49,138 nucleotides of DNA, from the NCBI GenBank assembly GCA_019746095.1, contig JAIESL010000010.1:1-49138 (forward strand), given 5' to 3'. The notes below the pieces were generated by a model that was given only the letters and a program-made list of their open reading frames with translations, ran no database searches and was not told where the DNA came from. Positions 9,273 to 17,559 of the stretch are shown in pieces. Position numbers and translations under genes: made by a program. How positions within the stretch are numbered: position 1 is the stretch's first letter; every line of letters starts with the position of its first letter. This DNA is from Caulobacteraceae bacterium. Its GTDB lineage: Bacteria > Pseudomonadota > Alphaproteobacteria > Caulobacterales > Caulobacteraceae.

Positions 9273-9409
9273 GGTGGCTGGTGGTTATTGGCTAGTGGCT
9301 AGTGGCTAGTGAGCGGTGCGTCCAGACCTGTGCCGGGCTTTCGGGTCCCGGCGCAGACGGCGGACCAGGGGACCGGTCACCAGCCACCGGCCACTAACCA
9401 CTGGCCACT
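9273..9409. repeat. Paired heptamer arrays (AGTGGCT type)
   Basis: The left array (9273-9314) has six 7-bp units around AGTGGCT. The right array (9375-9409) has five units around the complement, NNCCACT. They frame the 60-bp centre of the spacer between the DUF1697 gene and the hydratase gene. The right array overlaps the last codons and stop codon of the DUF1697 gene. Confidence 0.85.
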
Positions 9410-9951
9410 CGCTTCAGCCCGACCATCTCCGCCAGCTTGATGACGGTGTTCCAGTTGCGGCCGGTACCCATGCCGACAAGGCGCGGCGTGGCCTTGCCGG
9501 CCATTATCGACTGGCCGAGGCCGTCGGGGTGCCAGAAGAACAGGGCACCGGCTGCGGCCTCGACCCGCTCGTCGCCGACGGCGAAGGCGCGCAGGGCACC
9601 GAGCGCGCCCGGGCGGACCCCGTCCTTCATCACCATCAGGAGCAGCTTCGACGGATGCGCCGCGGCCTCGCCCGGATAGGGGTTGGCGGCGATCAGGGCC
9701 GCCCATTGCGCCGGGGTGCGGACCATGGCGGCGACCTTGAGGCCGAAGGTCCGCTCCATGGCGGCCTCGATATCGCGTTCGAGCGCCTCGGGCGGCGCGT
9801 CGCTCTCCACCACCAGATTGCCGCTGGCCAGAAGGGTGCGGGGGTTCTTCAGCCCCATGGCCTCGGCCATGACGCGCTGTTCGGCGACCGGCGCGCGGAC
9901 GCCACCGGTGTTCATGCCGCGGAAGAGGATGATGCGGTGGGTCAAGGGCAA
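9394..9951 (-). CDS. DUF1697 family protein
   Basis: The 185-residue protein has the DUF1697 layout. It has an N-terminal RIILFRGMNTGG strand-loop, MGLKNPRTLLASGNLVVES, a WxAL-containing middle segment (WAALIAANPY), and a C-terminal ATPRLVGMGTGRNWNTV motif. The function of the family is unknown. The start is a TTG at 9951 or a second TTG at 9945; neither has a Shine-Dalgarno sequence, and a pyrimidine-rich heptamer array (on the coding strand) abuts it. The C-terminus (VASG) and TAG stop are encoded by heptamer-array sequence, so the array may have trimmed or replaced the original end. Confidence 0.85.
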   Translation of the reverse strand: MPLTHRIILFRGMNTGGVRAPVAEQRVMAEAMGLKNPRTLLASGNLVVESDAPPEALERDIEAAMERTFGLKVAAMVRTPAQWAALIAANPYPGEAAAHPSKLLLMVMKDGVRPGALGALRAFAVGDERVEAAAGALFFWHPDGLGQSIMAGKATPRLVGMGTGRNWNTVIKLAEMVGLKRVASG

Positions 9952-9959
9952 GGGGAAGG

Positions 9960-10059
9960 GATTAGGGATTAGGGATTAGGGATTAGGGATTAGAGGTTAG
10001 GGGCGAGGAGCGACGCGGGAAACTCTCGTTCTTCCCTAATCCCTATTCCCTATTCCCTC
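9960..10059. repeat. Paired heptamer arrays (GATTAGG type)
   Basis: The left array (9960-10008) has about seven units of GATTAGG. The right array (10032-10059) has four units of (A/T)TCCCTA. They can fold into a hairpin in the spacer between mutM and the DUF1697 gene. The right array touches the mutM stop codon at 10058-10060. Confidence 0.85.
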
Positions 10060-10921
10060 ACCGCTTCTGACAGACCGGGCACCAGAAGGTCGATCGCCCG
10101 CCCTGGACGGTGCGCCGGATCACCCCTGTGCAGCCCTCGGCCAGGCACGGCTGGCCCTCGCGGCCGTAGACGTCGAAGCGGTGCTGGAAATAGCCCTGGC
10201 CGCCATCGGCATTGGCGAAATCCTTCAGGGTCGAGCCGCCGGCGAGGATGGCCTCGTTGAGGACGTCGCGAACCACGGCGGCGAGGGTTTCGAGGCGGGG
10301 CTTCGAGACCTTGCCCGCGGCGACCAGGGGCGAGATCCGGGCGCGGTACAGGGCCTCGCAGACATAGATATTGCCGAGGCCGGCGACGTTGCGCTGGTCC
10401 AGCAAACTGACCTTGATGTTCTGCTTCCGACCGGAGAAGGCCTCGGCGAGGTGGGCGCCGGAGAAGCCGTTGCCCAGCGGCTCCGGGCCAAGGCCGGCGA
10501 ACCAGGGGTGGGCCTCGACCGCCCCGGTGGGGATCAGCCCCATGAAGCCGAACCGGCGGGCGTCGGCAAAACCCACGCGGGTCGTGACGCCGTCGCGCAC
10601 GGCAACCAGGCTCATATGCTCATGCTTGCCGGCGATGGGCGCGGCCTCCTCGAACTCGCCCAGCTGTTCGCCGTCGAGGGTGAAGCGGCCGGTCATGCCC
10701 AGATGGCTGACCCAGGTCTCGCCGGTCGAGAGGGGGAACAGCAGGTATTTGGCCCGGCGTTCGAGGCGTTCGACGGTCGCCCCTTCGAGCCGTTCGACGA
10801 ACCGGTCGGGAAAGGGAAAGCGCAGATCCGGCCGGTTCTGGCGCACCCGTGTCAGGCGCGCGCCGGTGAGCACGGGCTCAAGGCCGCGCCGGACGGTTTC
10901 GACCTCGGGGAGTTCGGGCAT
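10058..10921 (-). CDS. mutM: Formamidopyrimidine-DNA glycosylase
   Basis: MutM (Fpg) removes 8-oxoguanine and other oxidised purines and nicks the abasic site. The N-terminal catalytic proline and glutamate are present in MPELPEVETVRRGL. The helix-two-turn-helix region contains LLDQRNVAGLGNIYVCEALY. A C-terminal zinc finger has the pattern C-x4-C-x16-C-x2-C ending CPVCQKR. The length of 287 is normal. The ATG at 10921 is fixed by the invariant N-terminus; upstream on the coding strand there is only C-rich heptamer sequence and no Shine-Dalgarno. It is probably monocistronic, with a heptamer-array hairpin at each end. Confidence 0.97.
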   Translation of the reverse strand: MPELPEVETVRRGLEPVLTGARLTRVRQNRPDLRFPFPDRFVERLEGATVERLERRAKYLLFPLSTGETWVSHLGMTGRFTLDGEQLGEFEEAAPIAGKHEHMSLVAVRDGVTTRVGFADARRFGFMGLIPTGAVEAHPWFAGLGPEPLGNGFSGAHLAEAFSGRKQNIKVSLLDQRNVAGLGNIYVCEALYRARISPLVAAGKVSKPRLETLAAVVRDVLNEAILAGGSTLKDFANADGGQGYFQHRFDVYGREGQPCLAEGCTGVIRRTVQGGRSTFWCPVCQKR

Positions 10922-10930
10922 GGGGAGGGG

Positions 10931-11030
10931 GGGATTAGGGGTTAGGGATTAGGGATTGGGTGGTCAGAGCCTGAGGGTGCGAGGGGGATTTAGAGCGCCA
11001 CTTCCCTAATCCCTAACCCCTAATCCCTAG
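10931..11030. repeat. Paired heptamer arrays with a 25-bp perfect stem
   Basis: The left array (10931-10958) consists of GGGATTA-type units and the right array (11003-11030) of TCCCTAA-type units. Positions 10931-10955 are the exact reverse complement of 11003-11027, including a variant unit (GGGGTTA / AACCCC) placed symmetrically. This spacer separates the cytochrome c' gene from mutM. Confidence 0.9.
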
Positions 11031-11034
11031 CACC

Positions 11035-11490
11035 TCAGGACTTGTACGCGTCGTGGCAGGACTGGCAGCTGGCGCGGACGACGGCCAGCTGGGCAGAGAA
11101 GGCGGCGGCGTCATCGCCGGCGGCCAGTTCGGCGAGGCGGTCGGCGGCGGCGGCATAGTCGGCGGCCTTGGCCTCGAAGCCGGCGCGGTCGCTCCAGATC
11201 TCGGGTTTGGCGGTGGTGCGGACGCCGGCTTCGGCACCGCTGCCGGCCGGAAAGGCACCCGGGACGGCATGGGCCCAGCGGGCCAGGGCGCGGGTCGCGA
11301 AGCGCTGGCTGGCGATCGGCTGGCCGGCATCAACCGCAGCCTTGATCGCGTTCGCAGCCACGCCGGACAGCATCATCGCCGCCTGACGGGCCTCCACGAT
11401 GTCCGCCGCCGGGGTGCGCGCGCCCTGGGCACTGGCACCGCCGCCGAGGCACAGCAGGCCGACCGCCGCCAATGTGATAATCCGCTTCAT
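11035..11490 (-). CDS. Cytochrome c' family protein
   Basis: The 151-residue product has a Sec signal peptide (MKRIITLAAVGLLCLGGGASAQG) and a mostly helical body. The single haem motif CQSCH is at residues 142-146, near the C-terminus, as in class II cytochromes (four-helix-bundle c'). These are periplasmic haem proteins often linked to NO binding or electron transfer. The body includes a WAHAVPGAFPAGSG segment and a W-containing segment (PEIWSDRAGFEAKAADY) typical of the family. No partner oxidoreductase is adjacent. It is divergent from the OPT transporter gene. Confidence 0.88.
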   Translation of the reverse strand: MKRIITLAAVGLLCLGGGASAQGARTPAADIVEARQAAMMLSGVAANAIKAAVDAGQPIASQRFATRALARWAHAVPGAFPAGSGAEAGVRTTAKPEIWSDRAGFEAKAADYAAAADRLAELAAGDDAAAFSAQLAVVRASCQSCHDAYKS

Positions 11491-11534
11491 CCTGGTCTCC
11501 CCTTTGGAGGAAGGTTCCGTCGGGGAAGGGTCCG

Positions 11535-11646
11535 TGTCAATGGCGGGTGACTGGTGACTGGCCGGTGCCGGTCTGGTGGCAGGGGCCGTGCCGCCCGTCC
11601 GCCGGCGGAGACGGTGTCGTCACTAACCACTAGCCACTCACCACTT
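11535..11646. repeat. Paired heptamer arrays (GGTGACT type)
   Basis: The left array (about 11535-11562) has units such as TGGTGAC and the right array (11619-11646) units such as ACCACTA. They lie in the divergent spacer between the cytochrome c' gene and the OPT gene, so here the hairpin would sit in a promoter or leader region. Confidence 0.75.
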
Positions 11647-11684
11647 TTCCGGCTTACCTCCGCCCGAAGAGGGAGAGGAAACCC

Positions 11685-13742
11685 ATGACCGATACACCCG
11701 CGAGCGCGCCCGTCAGCGGCGCCAAACGGATTGAACTGACGCTGCGCGCCCTGGTGCTGGGCTGTCTGCTGGCCGTCGTGTTCACCGCAGCCAACACCTA
11801 TCTGGGCCTGAAGGTCGGCCTGACCTTCGCCTCGGCCATTCCGGCGGCCGTCATTTCCATGGCCATCCTGCGGATGTTCAAGGACTCGACCATCTGGGAA
11901 AACATGACCGTCCAGACCGTGGCCTCGGTCGGCGGGGCCATGAGTTCGATCATCTTCGTCCTGCCCGGACTGGTGATGGTCGGCTGGTGGACGGGCTTTC
12001 CGTTCTGGGAATCCGTGCTGATCTGCGTCTTCGGCGGCGTGCTGGGCGTGACCTTCTCCATCCCCCTGCGCCGCGCCCTGGTGGTCAACGGCGGCCTGCC
12101 CTATCCGGAAGGCGTCGCTGCCGCCGAGGTCCTGACCGTCGGCTCGCGCGGGGCTGAACAGACCGAGAGCGCGGTGCGCGAGAACGCCTCCGGCCTGTGG
12201 GTCGTGATCACCGGGGCCGTCGTCTCGGCCGGCTATGCCCTGCTGGTCGCCGGCCGGGTGTTTGCGGCAGAAGCCACCAAATTCATCAAACTGCCCGCAT
12301 CGCTGGGCGGCGGCGCGACCGGCATCGGCTTCAGCATGCAGTTCGCCCTGCTGGGCGCAGGGCACCTGATCGGCCTCAGTGTCGGCCTGGCCCAGCTGTT
12401 CGGCCTGATCCTGGCCTGGGCGATTGCCGTGCCGATCCTGACCAGCCCCGAGACCATCGCCTGGCTGACCGCCAACGGCATCCCCTCCATCGCCACCACC
12501 CTTGACCCCGGCGCTGCGGCCGAGGAACTGGCCAGCACGGTCTGGCGGCGCGAGGTCCGCCTGATGGGGGCCGGCGTCATCGGCGTGGCCGCCATCTGGA
12601 CCCTGATCAAACTGGCCGGCCCGCTGATCGGCGGCCTGTCCTCGGCGCTTGCCGCCAACCGTCGCCGTCAGGACGGCGGCGTGCTGGATCGCACCGAGCA
12701 GGACATTCCGATCAATATCGTGGCCGGCCTGTCGGTCGCCTGCCTGATCGGCATCGGCTTCGTCCTGGCCTGGTTCGCCCAGGGCAATCCGACCCTGGCC
12801 AGTTCGACGGCCCTGCTGGTCGGCGGCGGCCTGATCTATGTGGTCCTCATCGGCTTCGCCGTGGCCGCCATCTGCGGCTATATGGCCGGACTGATCGGCT
12901 CCTCGAACAGCCCGGTGTCGGGGGTCGGCATCCTGGCCATCGTCATCGCCTCCTTGCTGATGCTGGGTGTGCTGCAGCTGGCGGGCCTGCCCGCCGACCC
13001 GTCGGTGATCGCCTTTGCCCTGATCGTGACCGCGATCGTCTTTGCCGTGGCCGTCATCGCCAATGACAATCTGCAGGACCTGAAGACCGGCCAGCTGGTC
13101 CAGGCCACGCCCTGGCGGCAGCAGACGGCCCTGATCGTCGGCGTCGTTGCTGGTGCCCTCGTCATTCCGCTGATCCTCAACCTGCTGAACAAGGCCTTCG
13201 GCTTCGAGGGCGGCCCTGTCGGGATCGCCGACGAGCCCCTGGCGGCCCCCCAGGCCACCCTGATCTCGGCCCTGGCCCGCGGCGTCATCGGCGGCGATCT
13301 GCGCTGGGATCTGATCGGCGTGGGCGCCGCCATCGGCGCGGTCATCATCCTGCTCGACATCCTTTTGGGTGCCGTCACAAAAGGGAAGATGAAGCTGCCG
13401 CCCCTGGCCGTCGGCATCGGCTTCTACCTGCCCGCCGCTGTGACCACCCTGCTGGTCGTCGGGGCCGTGTGCGGCTGGATCTATGACAAGGCGATCAAGA
13501 CTACCCCGTTCGCCGATGTCGGTCGCCGGATGGGCGTGCTGCTGGCCTCCGGCCTGATCGTCGGCGAGAGCCTGTTCCTGGTCATGACGGCAGGGGTGAT
13601 TGTCTCAACCAACAATGAGGCGCCCTTCGCCATGCTGCCTGAAGGCTCGACCTGGCCGGCCATGCTGTCCGGGATCGCCGTGTTCGCGGTGCTGACCGTC
13701 CTGCTCTACGGCTGGGTGCGCGGACGCTCGGCCAAGGTCTGA
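11685..13742 (+). CDS. OPT family oligopeptide transporter
   Basis: This 685-residue integral membrane protein belongs to the oligopeptide transporter family, which imports small peptides or metal chelates by proton coupling. The N-terminal ELTLRALVLGCLLAVVFTAA segment, NTYLGLKVGLTFASAIPAAV and the NGGLPYPEGVAAAEVL motif are OPT hallmarks. A SSNSPVSGVGI motif follows in the second half, with around 15 hydrophobic segments overall. The ATG at 11685 has a GAGGGAGAGG purine stretch just upstream. Substrate specificity cannot be read from the sequence. A strong hairpin terminates it. Confidence 0.93.
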   Translation: MTDTPASAPVSGAKRIELTLRALVLGCLLAVVFTAANTYLGLKVGLTFASAIPAAVISMAILRMFKDSTIWENMTVQTVASVGGAMSSIIFVLPGLVMVGWWTGFPFWESVLICVFGGVLGVTFSIPLRRALVVNGGLPYPEGVAAAEVLTVGSRGAEQTESAVRENASGLWVVITGAVVSAGYALLVAGRVFAAEATKFIKLPASLGGGATGIGFSMQFALLGAGHLIGLSVGLAQLFGLILAWAIAVPILTSPETIAWLTANGIPSIATTLDPGAAAEELASTVWRREVRLMGAGVIGVAAIWTLIKLAGPLIGGLSSALAANRRRQDGGVLDRTEQDIPINIVAGLSVACLIGIGFVLAWFAQGNPTLASSTALLVGGGLIYVVLIGFAVAAICGYMAGLIGSSNSPVSGVGILAIVIASLLMLGVLQLAGLPADPSVIAFALIVTAIVFAVAVIANDNLQDLKTGQLVQATPWRQQTALIVGVVAGALVIPLILNLLNKAFGFEGGPVGIADEPLAAPQATLISALARGVIGGDLRWDLIGVGAAIGAVIILLDILLGAVTKGKMKLPPLAVGIGFYLPAAVTTLLVVGAVCGWIYDKAIKTTPFADVGRRMGVLLASGLIVGESLFLVMTAGVIVSTNNEAPFAMLPEGSTWPAMLSGIAVFAVLTVLLYGWVRGRSAKV

Positions 13743-13785
13743 TCGCCCTCTCCCCGCCCTTTTCCTGAAGGATAGGGCCGTCGTT

Positions 13786-13816
13786 ACGCCAGTGCGTGTT
13801 CGTCACGCACTGGCGT
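13786..13816 (+). terminator. Terminator of the OPT transporter gene
   Basis: ACGCCAGTGCGTG (13786-13798) pairs perfectly with CACGCACTGGCGT (13804-13816), a 13-bp stem with a 5-nt loop, followed by TTCC. The T tract is short, but the stem is very stable. Confidence 0.75.
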
Positions 13817-13925
13817 TTCCGCGTTCGCCCCTGTAAGAGGCGCGCGCTCCCCGCACCGTCGCCTGAACCCAGCGGCCGCCCCAATGTTTTGACCGGGCCG
13901 GCCGCCTTGCACGTCTGATAGTCAA

Positions 13926-15755
13926 ATGAATCTGCGCAACGTCGCCATCATCGCCCACGTCGACCACGGCAAAACCACCCTGGTGGACCAGCTTCTGGCC
14001 CAGTCGGGCGTGTTCCGAGCCAATGAGGCGACGACCGAGCGCGCCATGGACTCCAACGACCAGGAGCGCGAACGCGGCATCACCATCCTGGCCAAATGCA
14101 CGTCCGTGCTGTGGAACGGCAAGGCGGGCGAGACCCGGATCAACATCATCGACACCCCCGGCCATGCCGACTTCGGCGGCGAGGTCGAGCGCATCCTGGG
14201 CATGGTGGACGGCTGCGTTCTGCTGGTCGACGCCGAAGAGGGCGTCATGCCCCAGACCAAATTCGTGCTGACCAAGGCCCTGAAGATGGGCCTGCGTCCG
14301 ATCCTCTGCATCAACAAGGTCGACCGCGCCCACGCCGATCCGGATCGCGTCCACAACGCCGCCTTCGACCTGTTCGCCGCCATCGGCGCGACCGACGAGC
14401 AACTGGACTTCCCGCACATCTATGCCTCGGGTCGCGCCGGCTGGGCCACGCTCGACCTGAACGAGCCGAGCGACAACCTCGGCCCGCTGTTCGACCTGAT
14501 CGTCGACCATGTGCCGCCGCCGAAGCAGGTCGAGGCCGCCGACAAGCCGTTCCAGATCCTGAACGTGCTGATCGAGAGCGATCCCTTCCTCGGCCGCCTG
14601 CTGACCGGCCGGATCGAGAGCGGCAAGGCCGTTCCCGGCATGGCTCTCAAGGCCCTGTCGCGCGACGGCAAGATCATCGAACAGGGCCGTATCACCAAGG
14701 TGCTGGCCTTCCGCGGCCTGAAGCGCCAGCCGGTGGACAGCGCCGAGGCCGGTGACATCGTCGCCATCGCCGGCATGTCCAAGGCCACCGTGGCCGACAC
14801 CCTGTGCGCCCTCGAAGTCACCGAGGCCCTGCCCGCACAGCCGATCGATCCGCCGACCATCTCCATGACGGTCTCGGTCAATGACAGCCCGCTGGCCGGC
14901 CGCGAGGGCGACAAGGTCCAGTCGCGCGTCATCCGCGACCGCCTGCTCAAGGAAGCCGAGGCCAATGTCGCCATCCGCGTCACCGAGACCGGCGGCAAGG
15001 ACGCCTTCGAGGTGGCCGGCCGTGGCGAACTGCAGCTGGGCGTGCTGATCGAGAACATGCGCCGCGAGGGCTTCGAACTGTCGATCTCGCGTCCGCGCGT
15101 GGTCTATCAGACCGGCGAGAACGGTGAGCGGCTGGAGCCGATCGAGGACGTCGTCATCGACGTCGACGACGAATACACCGGCGTGGTCATCGAGAAGCTG
15201 TCGGCCCGCAAGGCCGAGCTGAAGGACATGGGCCCCTCGGGTGCCGGCAAGACACGCCTGACGCTGAAGTCGCCGTCGCGCTCGCTGATCGGCTACCAGG
15301 GCGAGTTCCTGACCGACACGCGCGGTTCGGGCGTGCTGAACCGGGTGTTCAGCCACTATGAGCCGCACAAGGGTGCCATCGAGGGCCGCCTGAAGGGCGT
15401 GCTGATCTCCAACTCCGACGGCGAGACGGCGGCCTTCGCCCTGTGGAACCTCGAGGACCGTGGCGTGATGTTCGTCGGCGGCGGGGAGAAGACCTACCAG
15501 GGCATGATCATCGGCGAGAACGCCCGCTGGGACGACCTCGACGTCAATCCGATGAAGGCCAAGCAGCTCAACAACATCCGCGCCGCCGGCAAGGATGAGG
15601 CTGTTCGCCTGACGCCGCCGCGCCGTCCCTCTCTGGAACAGGCCATCGCCTATATCGAGGAGGATGAACTGGTCGAGGTCACGCCCAAGTCGATCCGCCT
15701 GCGCAAGGCCGTGCTCAACCCCTCGTTCCGCAAGAAGCGCGCCCGCGAGGAATAG
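13926..15755 (+). CDS. typA: Ribosome-associated GTPase TypA/BipA
   Basis: TypA/BipA is a translational GTPase that assists ribosome assembly and stress responses. The 609-residue length matches the family. The P-loop is [15 protein letters not shown] (about residues 10-24), the switch region is RERGITI, the G3 motif is [14 protein letters not shown] and the G4 motif is NKVDR. The C-terminal part includes [20 protein letters not shown] and [20 protein letters not shown], specific to BipA. The ATG at 13926 lacks a clear Shine-Dalgarno sequence but matches the family N-terminus [16 protein letters not shown] strong terminator follows. Confidence 0.97.
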   Translation: MNLRNVAIIAHVDHGKTTLVDQLLAQSGVFRANEATTERAMDSNDQERERGITILAKCTSVLWNGKAGETRINIIDTPGHADFGGEVERILGMVDGCVLLVDAEEGVMPQTKFVLTKALKMGLRPILCINKVDRAHADPDRVHNAAFDLFAAIGATDEQLDFPHIYASGRAGWATLDLNEPSDNLGPLFDLIVDHVPPPKQVEAADKPFQILNVLIESDPFLGRLLTGRIESGKAVPGMALKALSRDGKIIEQGRITKVLAFRGLKRQPVDSAEAGDIVAIAGMSKATVADTLCALEVTEALPAQPIDPPTISMTVSVNDSPLAGREGDKVQSRVIRDRLLKEAEANVAIRVTETGGKDAFEVAGRGELQLGVLIENMRREGFELSISRPRVVYQTGENGERLEPIEDVVIDVDDEYTGVVIEKLSARKAELKDMGPSGAGKTRLTLKSPSRSLIGYQGEFLTDTRGSGVLNRVFSHYEPHKGAIEGRLKGVLISNSDGETAAFALWNLEDRGVMFVGGGEKTYQGMIIGENARWDDLDVNPMKAKQLNNIRAAGKDEAVRLTPPRRPSLEQAIAYIEEDELVEVTPKSIRLRKAVLNPSFRKKRAREE

Positions 15756-15776
15756 GGTCCCGGCACAGGACATGAC

Positions 15777-15807
15777 AAAGGGCGGCTCCGGGAGGGGCCG
15801 CCCTTTT
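15777..15807 (+). terminator. Intrinsic terminator after typA
   Basis: AAAGGGCGGC (15777-15786) pairs with GCCGCCCTTT (15797-15806) and is followed by TTTT. The A-run on the other side makes it bidirectional, so it probably also ends the convergent GlsB-like gene. Confidence 0.88.
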
Positions 15808-15829
15808 CATTTGGCCCGAGGCGACCGGG

Positions 15830-16084
15830 TCAGCCGCGCCGCTGCACCAGCCCCAGAAGGAACAGCAGCAGGCAGGCACCGCCAAAGGCGACCAGCAGGG
15901 TCATGGGGTTGAAGCCACCCACATTCATGCCGAGGAACTGGCCGGCAATCCAGCCGCCGAGCAGGGCGCCGATCACGCCGACAATCAGGTTCGTCACCAG
16001 GCCATGGCTGCGGCCCATGACCTTTTCCGCCAGCCAGCCGGCGGCGATGCCGATGATGATCCAGCCGATAATTCCCAAGCCCAT
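15830..16084 (-). CDS. GlsB/YeaQ/YmgE family membrane protein
   Basis: The 84-residue protein is almost entirely hydrophobic, with three predicted membrane segments. It has the transglycosylase-associated family pattern: an N-terminal GIIGWIIIGIAAGWLAEKVMG, NLIVGVIGALLGGWIAG in the middle and a glycine-rich C-terminal helix. Members are stress-induced inner-membrane proteins of unknown mechanism. The coding strand has a good AGGAG about 6 bp before the ATG at 16084. It converges on typA and diverges from the XRE regulator gene. Confidence 0.9.
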   Translation of the reverse strand: MGLGIIGWIIIGIAAGWLAEKVMGRSHGLVTNLIVGVIGALLGGWIAGQFLGMNVGGFNPMTLLVAFGGACLLLFLLGLVQRRG

Positions 16085-16276
16085 GGTGTTTCTCCTGACG
16101 GTCCGAAGCGCGATCGCTCTGTCGCCGTAATGCGTTGCAGCGGCAACGGTTGCGCGGCGGATGGCAAAACAGCGCTCATTGACAATCCCCCGTCACGGGA
16201 GCGCGGCATGGTGCTTGCCACTTGAAGGGCGAGCCGTCCCGCTTCGGGACAGACCGCCAACAAGGGGAAATAGGCC

Positions 16277-16654
16277 ATGGCCACCGATATCGACCTGCAC
16301 CTGGGCCGCCGCCTGCGCCGTCGCCGGCGTCTGCTGGGTCTGACGCAACAGCAGCTGGCCACCCAGGTCGGCATCCGCTTCCAGCAGATCCAGAAATACG
16401 AATGCGGCGCCAACCGCATCTCGGCCGCGCGCCTGTGGCAGCTGTCCGAGGCGCTGGAATCGCCGGTCAGCTATTTCTACGACGGTCTGGAAGAGGCCAT
16501 CGAGCGCAAGGAGGCGGCCAACCAGGGCGGCGAGATGTTTTCCCGCAAAGAAACCCTCGACCTGATCCAGGCCTATTATCAGCTCGGTGAGCGTCCGCGT
16601 CGCCGGCTTCTGGACCTGGCCAAGTCGCTGCACGCCGAGGGCGACGCCGCGTGA
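16277..16654 (+). CDS. XRE-family helix-turn-helix regulator
   Basis: This 125-residue protein has one Cro/C1-type helix-turn-helix at about residues 8-66. It reads GRRLRRRRRLLGLTQQQLA, then VGIRFQQIQKYECGANRISAA, then LWQLSEALESPVSYFYDGL. The C-terminal helices (about 85-120) probably dimerise. This short form is widespread in Caulobacterales and Rhizobiales as multiple paralogues; targets are not known. A TTGACA hexamer at 16179-16184 may be its -35, but no matching -10 was found. A heptamer array starts right after the stop codon. Confidence 0.9.
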   Translation: MATDIDLHLGRRLRRRRRLLGLTQQQLATQVGIRFQQIQKYECGANRISAARLWQLSEALESPVSYFYDGLEEAIERKEAANQGGEMFSRKETLDLIQAYYQLGERPRRRLLDLAKSLHAEGDAA

Positions 16655-16749
16655 TGAGGGTCGGGGGACGGGGGTAGAGGGGCGAGCGCCAGGGGATTGT
16701 TGCACCGATCGCTTGACTTGCCCCTCGCCCCTCGCCACTCGCCCCTCCC
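16655..16749. repeat. Paired heptamer arrays, XRE-hisN spacer
   Basis: Directly after the XRE stop codon, GAGGGTC/GGGGGAC-type units run to about 16690. Complementary TCGCCCC-type units occupy 16718-16749 and end at the hisN start codon. The spacer is therefore almost wholly arrays plus a short loop. No Shine-Dalgarno sequence is left in front of hisN. Confidence 0.8.
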
Positions 16750-17535
16750 ATGACCGAGTACGAACTGTTCGCTGTCGAACTGGCCCGCGAGGCTGCCCGC
16801 GTCTCCCTGCCGTATTTCCGCGGCGCGTATGAGGAGACGGACAAGGGCGGCCCCGGGGCCTTCGATCCGGTCACCCAGGCCGACCGCGAGGCGGAGGCCG
16901 CTCTCCGCACCCTGATCGCGGCCCGCTATCCCGATCACGGCGTCATCGGCGAGGAATATGGCGAGGACCGGCCGGAGGCCGACCACGTCTGGATCCTCGA
17001 TCCGATCGACGGCACCCGCGCCTTCATCGCCGGCCTGCCGCTCTGGACCAATCTGATCGCCCTGCGCGCCGAAGGCCGGCCGACCGTCGGGGTCATCGGC
17101 CAACCCTATCTGGACGAAATCTTCCTCGGCGGCCCCTCGGGTGCGCGCCTGCTCAAGGGCGGCACAGGGACATCACTGGCCGTGCGGCCCTGTCCCCGCC
17201 TGAACGACGCCGTCATCGCCACCACGGATACAGACCTGTTCACCGGTGCCGAGCTGGGTGCCTGGACTCAGGTACGGGCGGCCGCCCGCCTGGCCCGGCT
17301 GGGCTGTGACGCCTATGCCTATGCCATGCTGGCCGCCGGCCGGATCGACCTGGTCGCCGAGAGCGGGCTGAAGGTCTGGGACTGGTCGGCCCTGGTTCCC
17401 GTGATCGAGGCCGCCGGCGGCGAGGTCACCAACTGGCGCGGCGAGACGCCGGACGGCAGCGGTCAGATCCTCGCGGTGGGCGACACCGGCATCCGCGAAC
17501 AGGCCCTGGTGACCCTGCGCAGGGCCGCCCTCTAG
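16750..17535 (+). CDS. hisN: Histidinol-phosphatase, inositol monophosphatase type
   Basis: This IMPase-superfamily enzyme most likely dephosphorylates L-histidinol phosphate, the HisN route of histidine synthesis in many alphaproteobacteria. The metal-binding residues are in GVIGEEYGED (about 65-73) and WILDPIDGTRAFIAG (about 81-95), and near the C-terminus in KVWDWSALVPVIEAAGG. The length of 261 is normal. The assignment to HisN over inositol or other phosphatases rests on the TRAFIAGLPLW stretch and is probable rather than certain. The ATG at 16750 directly abuts a heptamer array. Confidence 0.85.
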   Translation: MTEYELFAVELAREAARVSLPYFRGAYEETDKGGPGAFDPVTQADREAEAALRTLIAARYPDHGVIGEEYGEDRPEADHVWILDPIDGTRAFIAGLPLWTNLIALRAEGRPTVGVIGQPYLDEIFLGGPSGARLLKGGTGTSLAVRPCPRLNDAVIATTDTDLFTGAELGAWTQVRAAARLARLGCDAYAYAMLAAGRIDLVAESGLKVWDWSALVPVIEAAGGEVTNWRGETPDGSGQILAVGDTGIREQALVTLRRAAL

Positions 17536-17559
17536 AAGAAGGGGCGGGGCCGCCCCCGG

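Noticed and set aside
9960..11030. TTAGGGA repeats resembling telomere sequence
   Set aside because: They are short internal arrays paired with complementary arrays in ordinary gene spacers, not chromosome ends.
5291..11646. Heptamer arrays as a possible CRISPR
   Set aside because: The period is 7 bp with no unique spacers of CRISPR length and no cas genes nearby.
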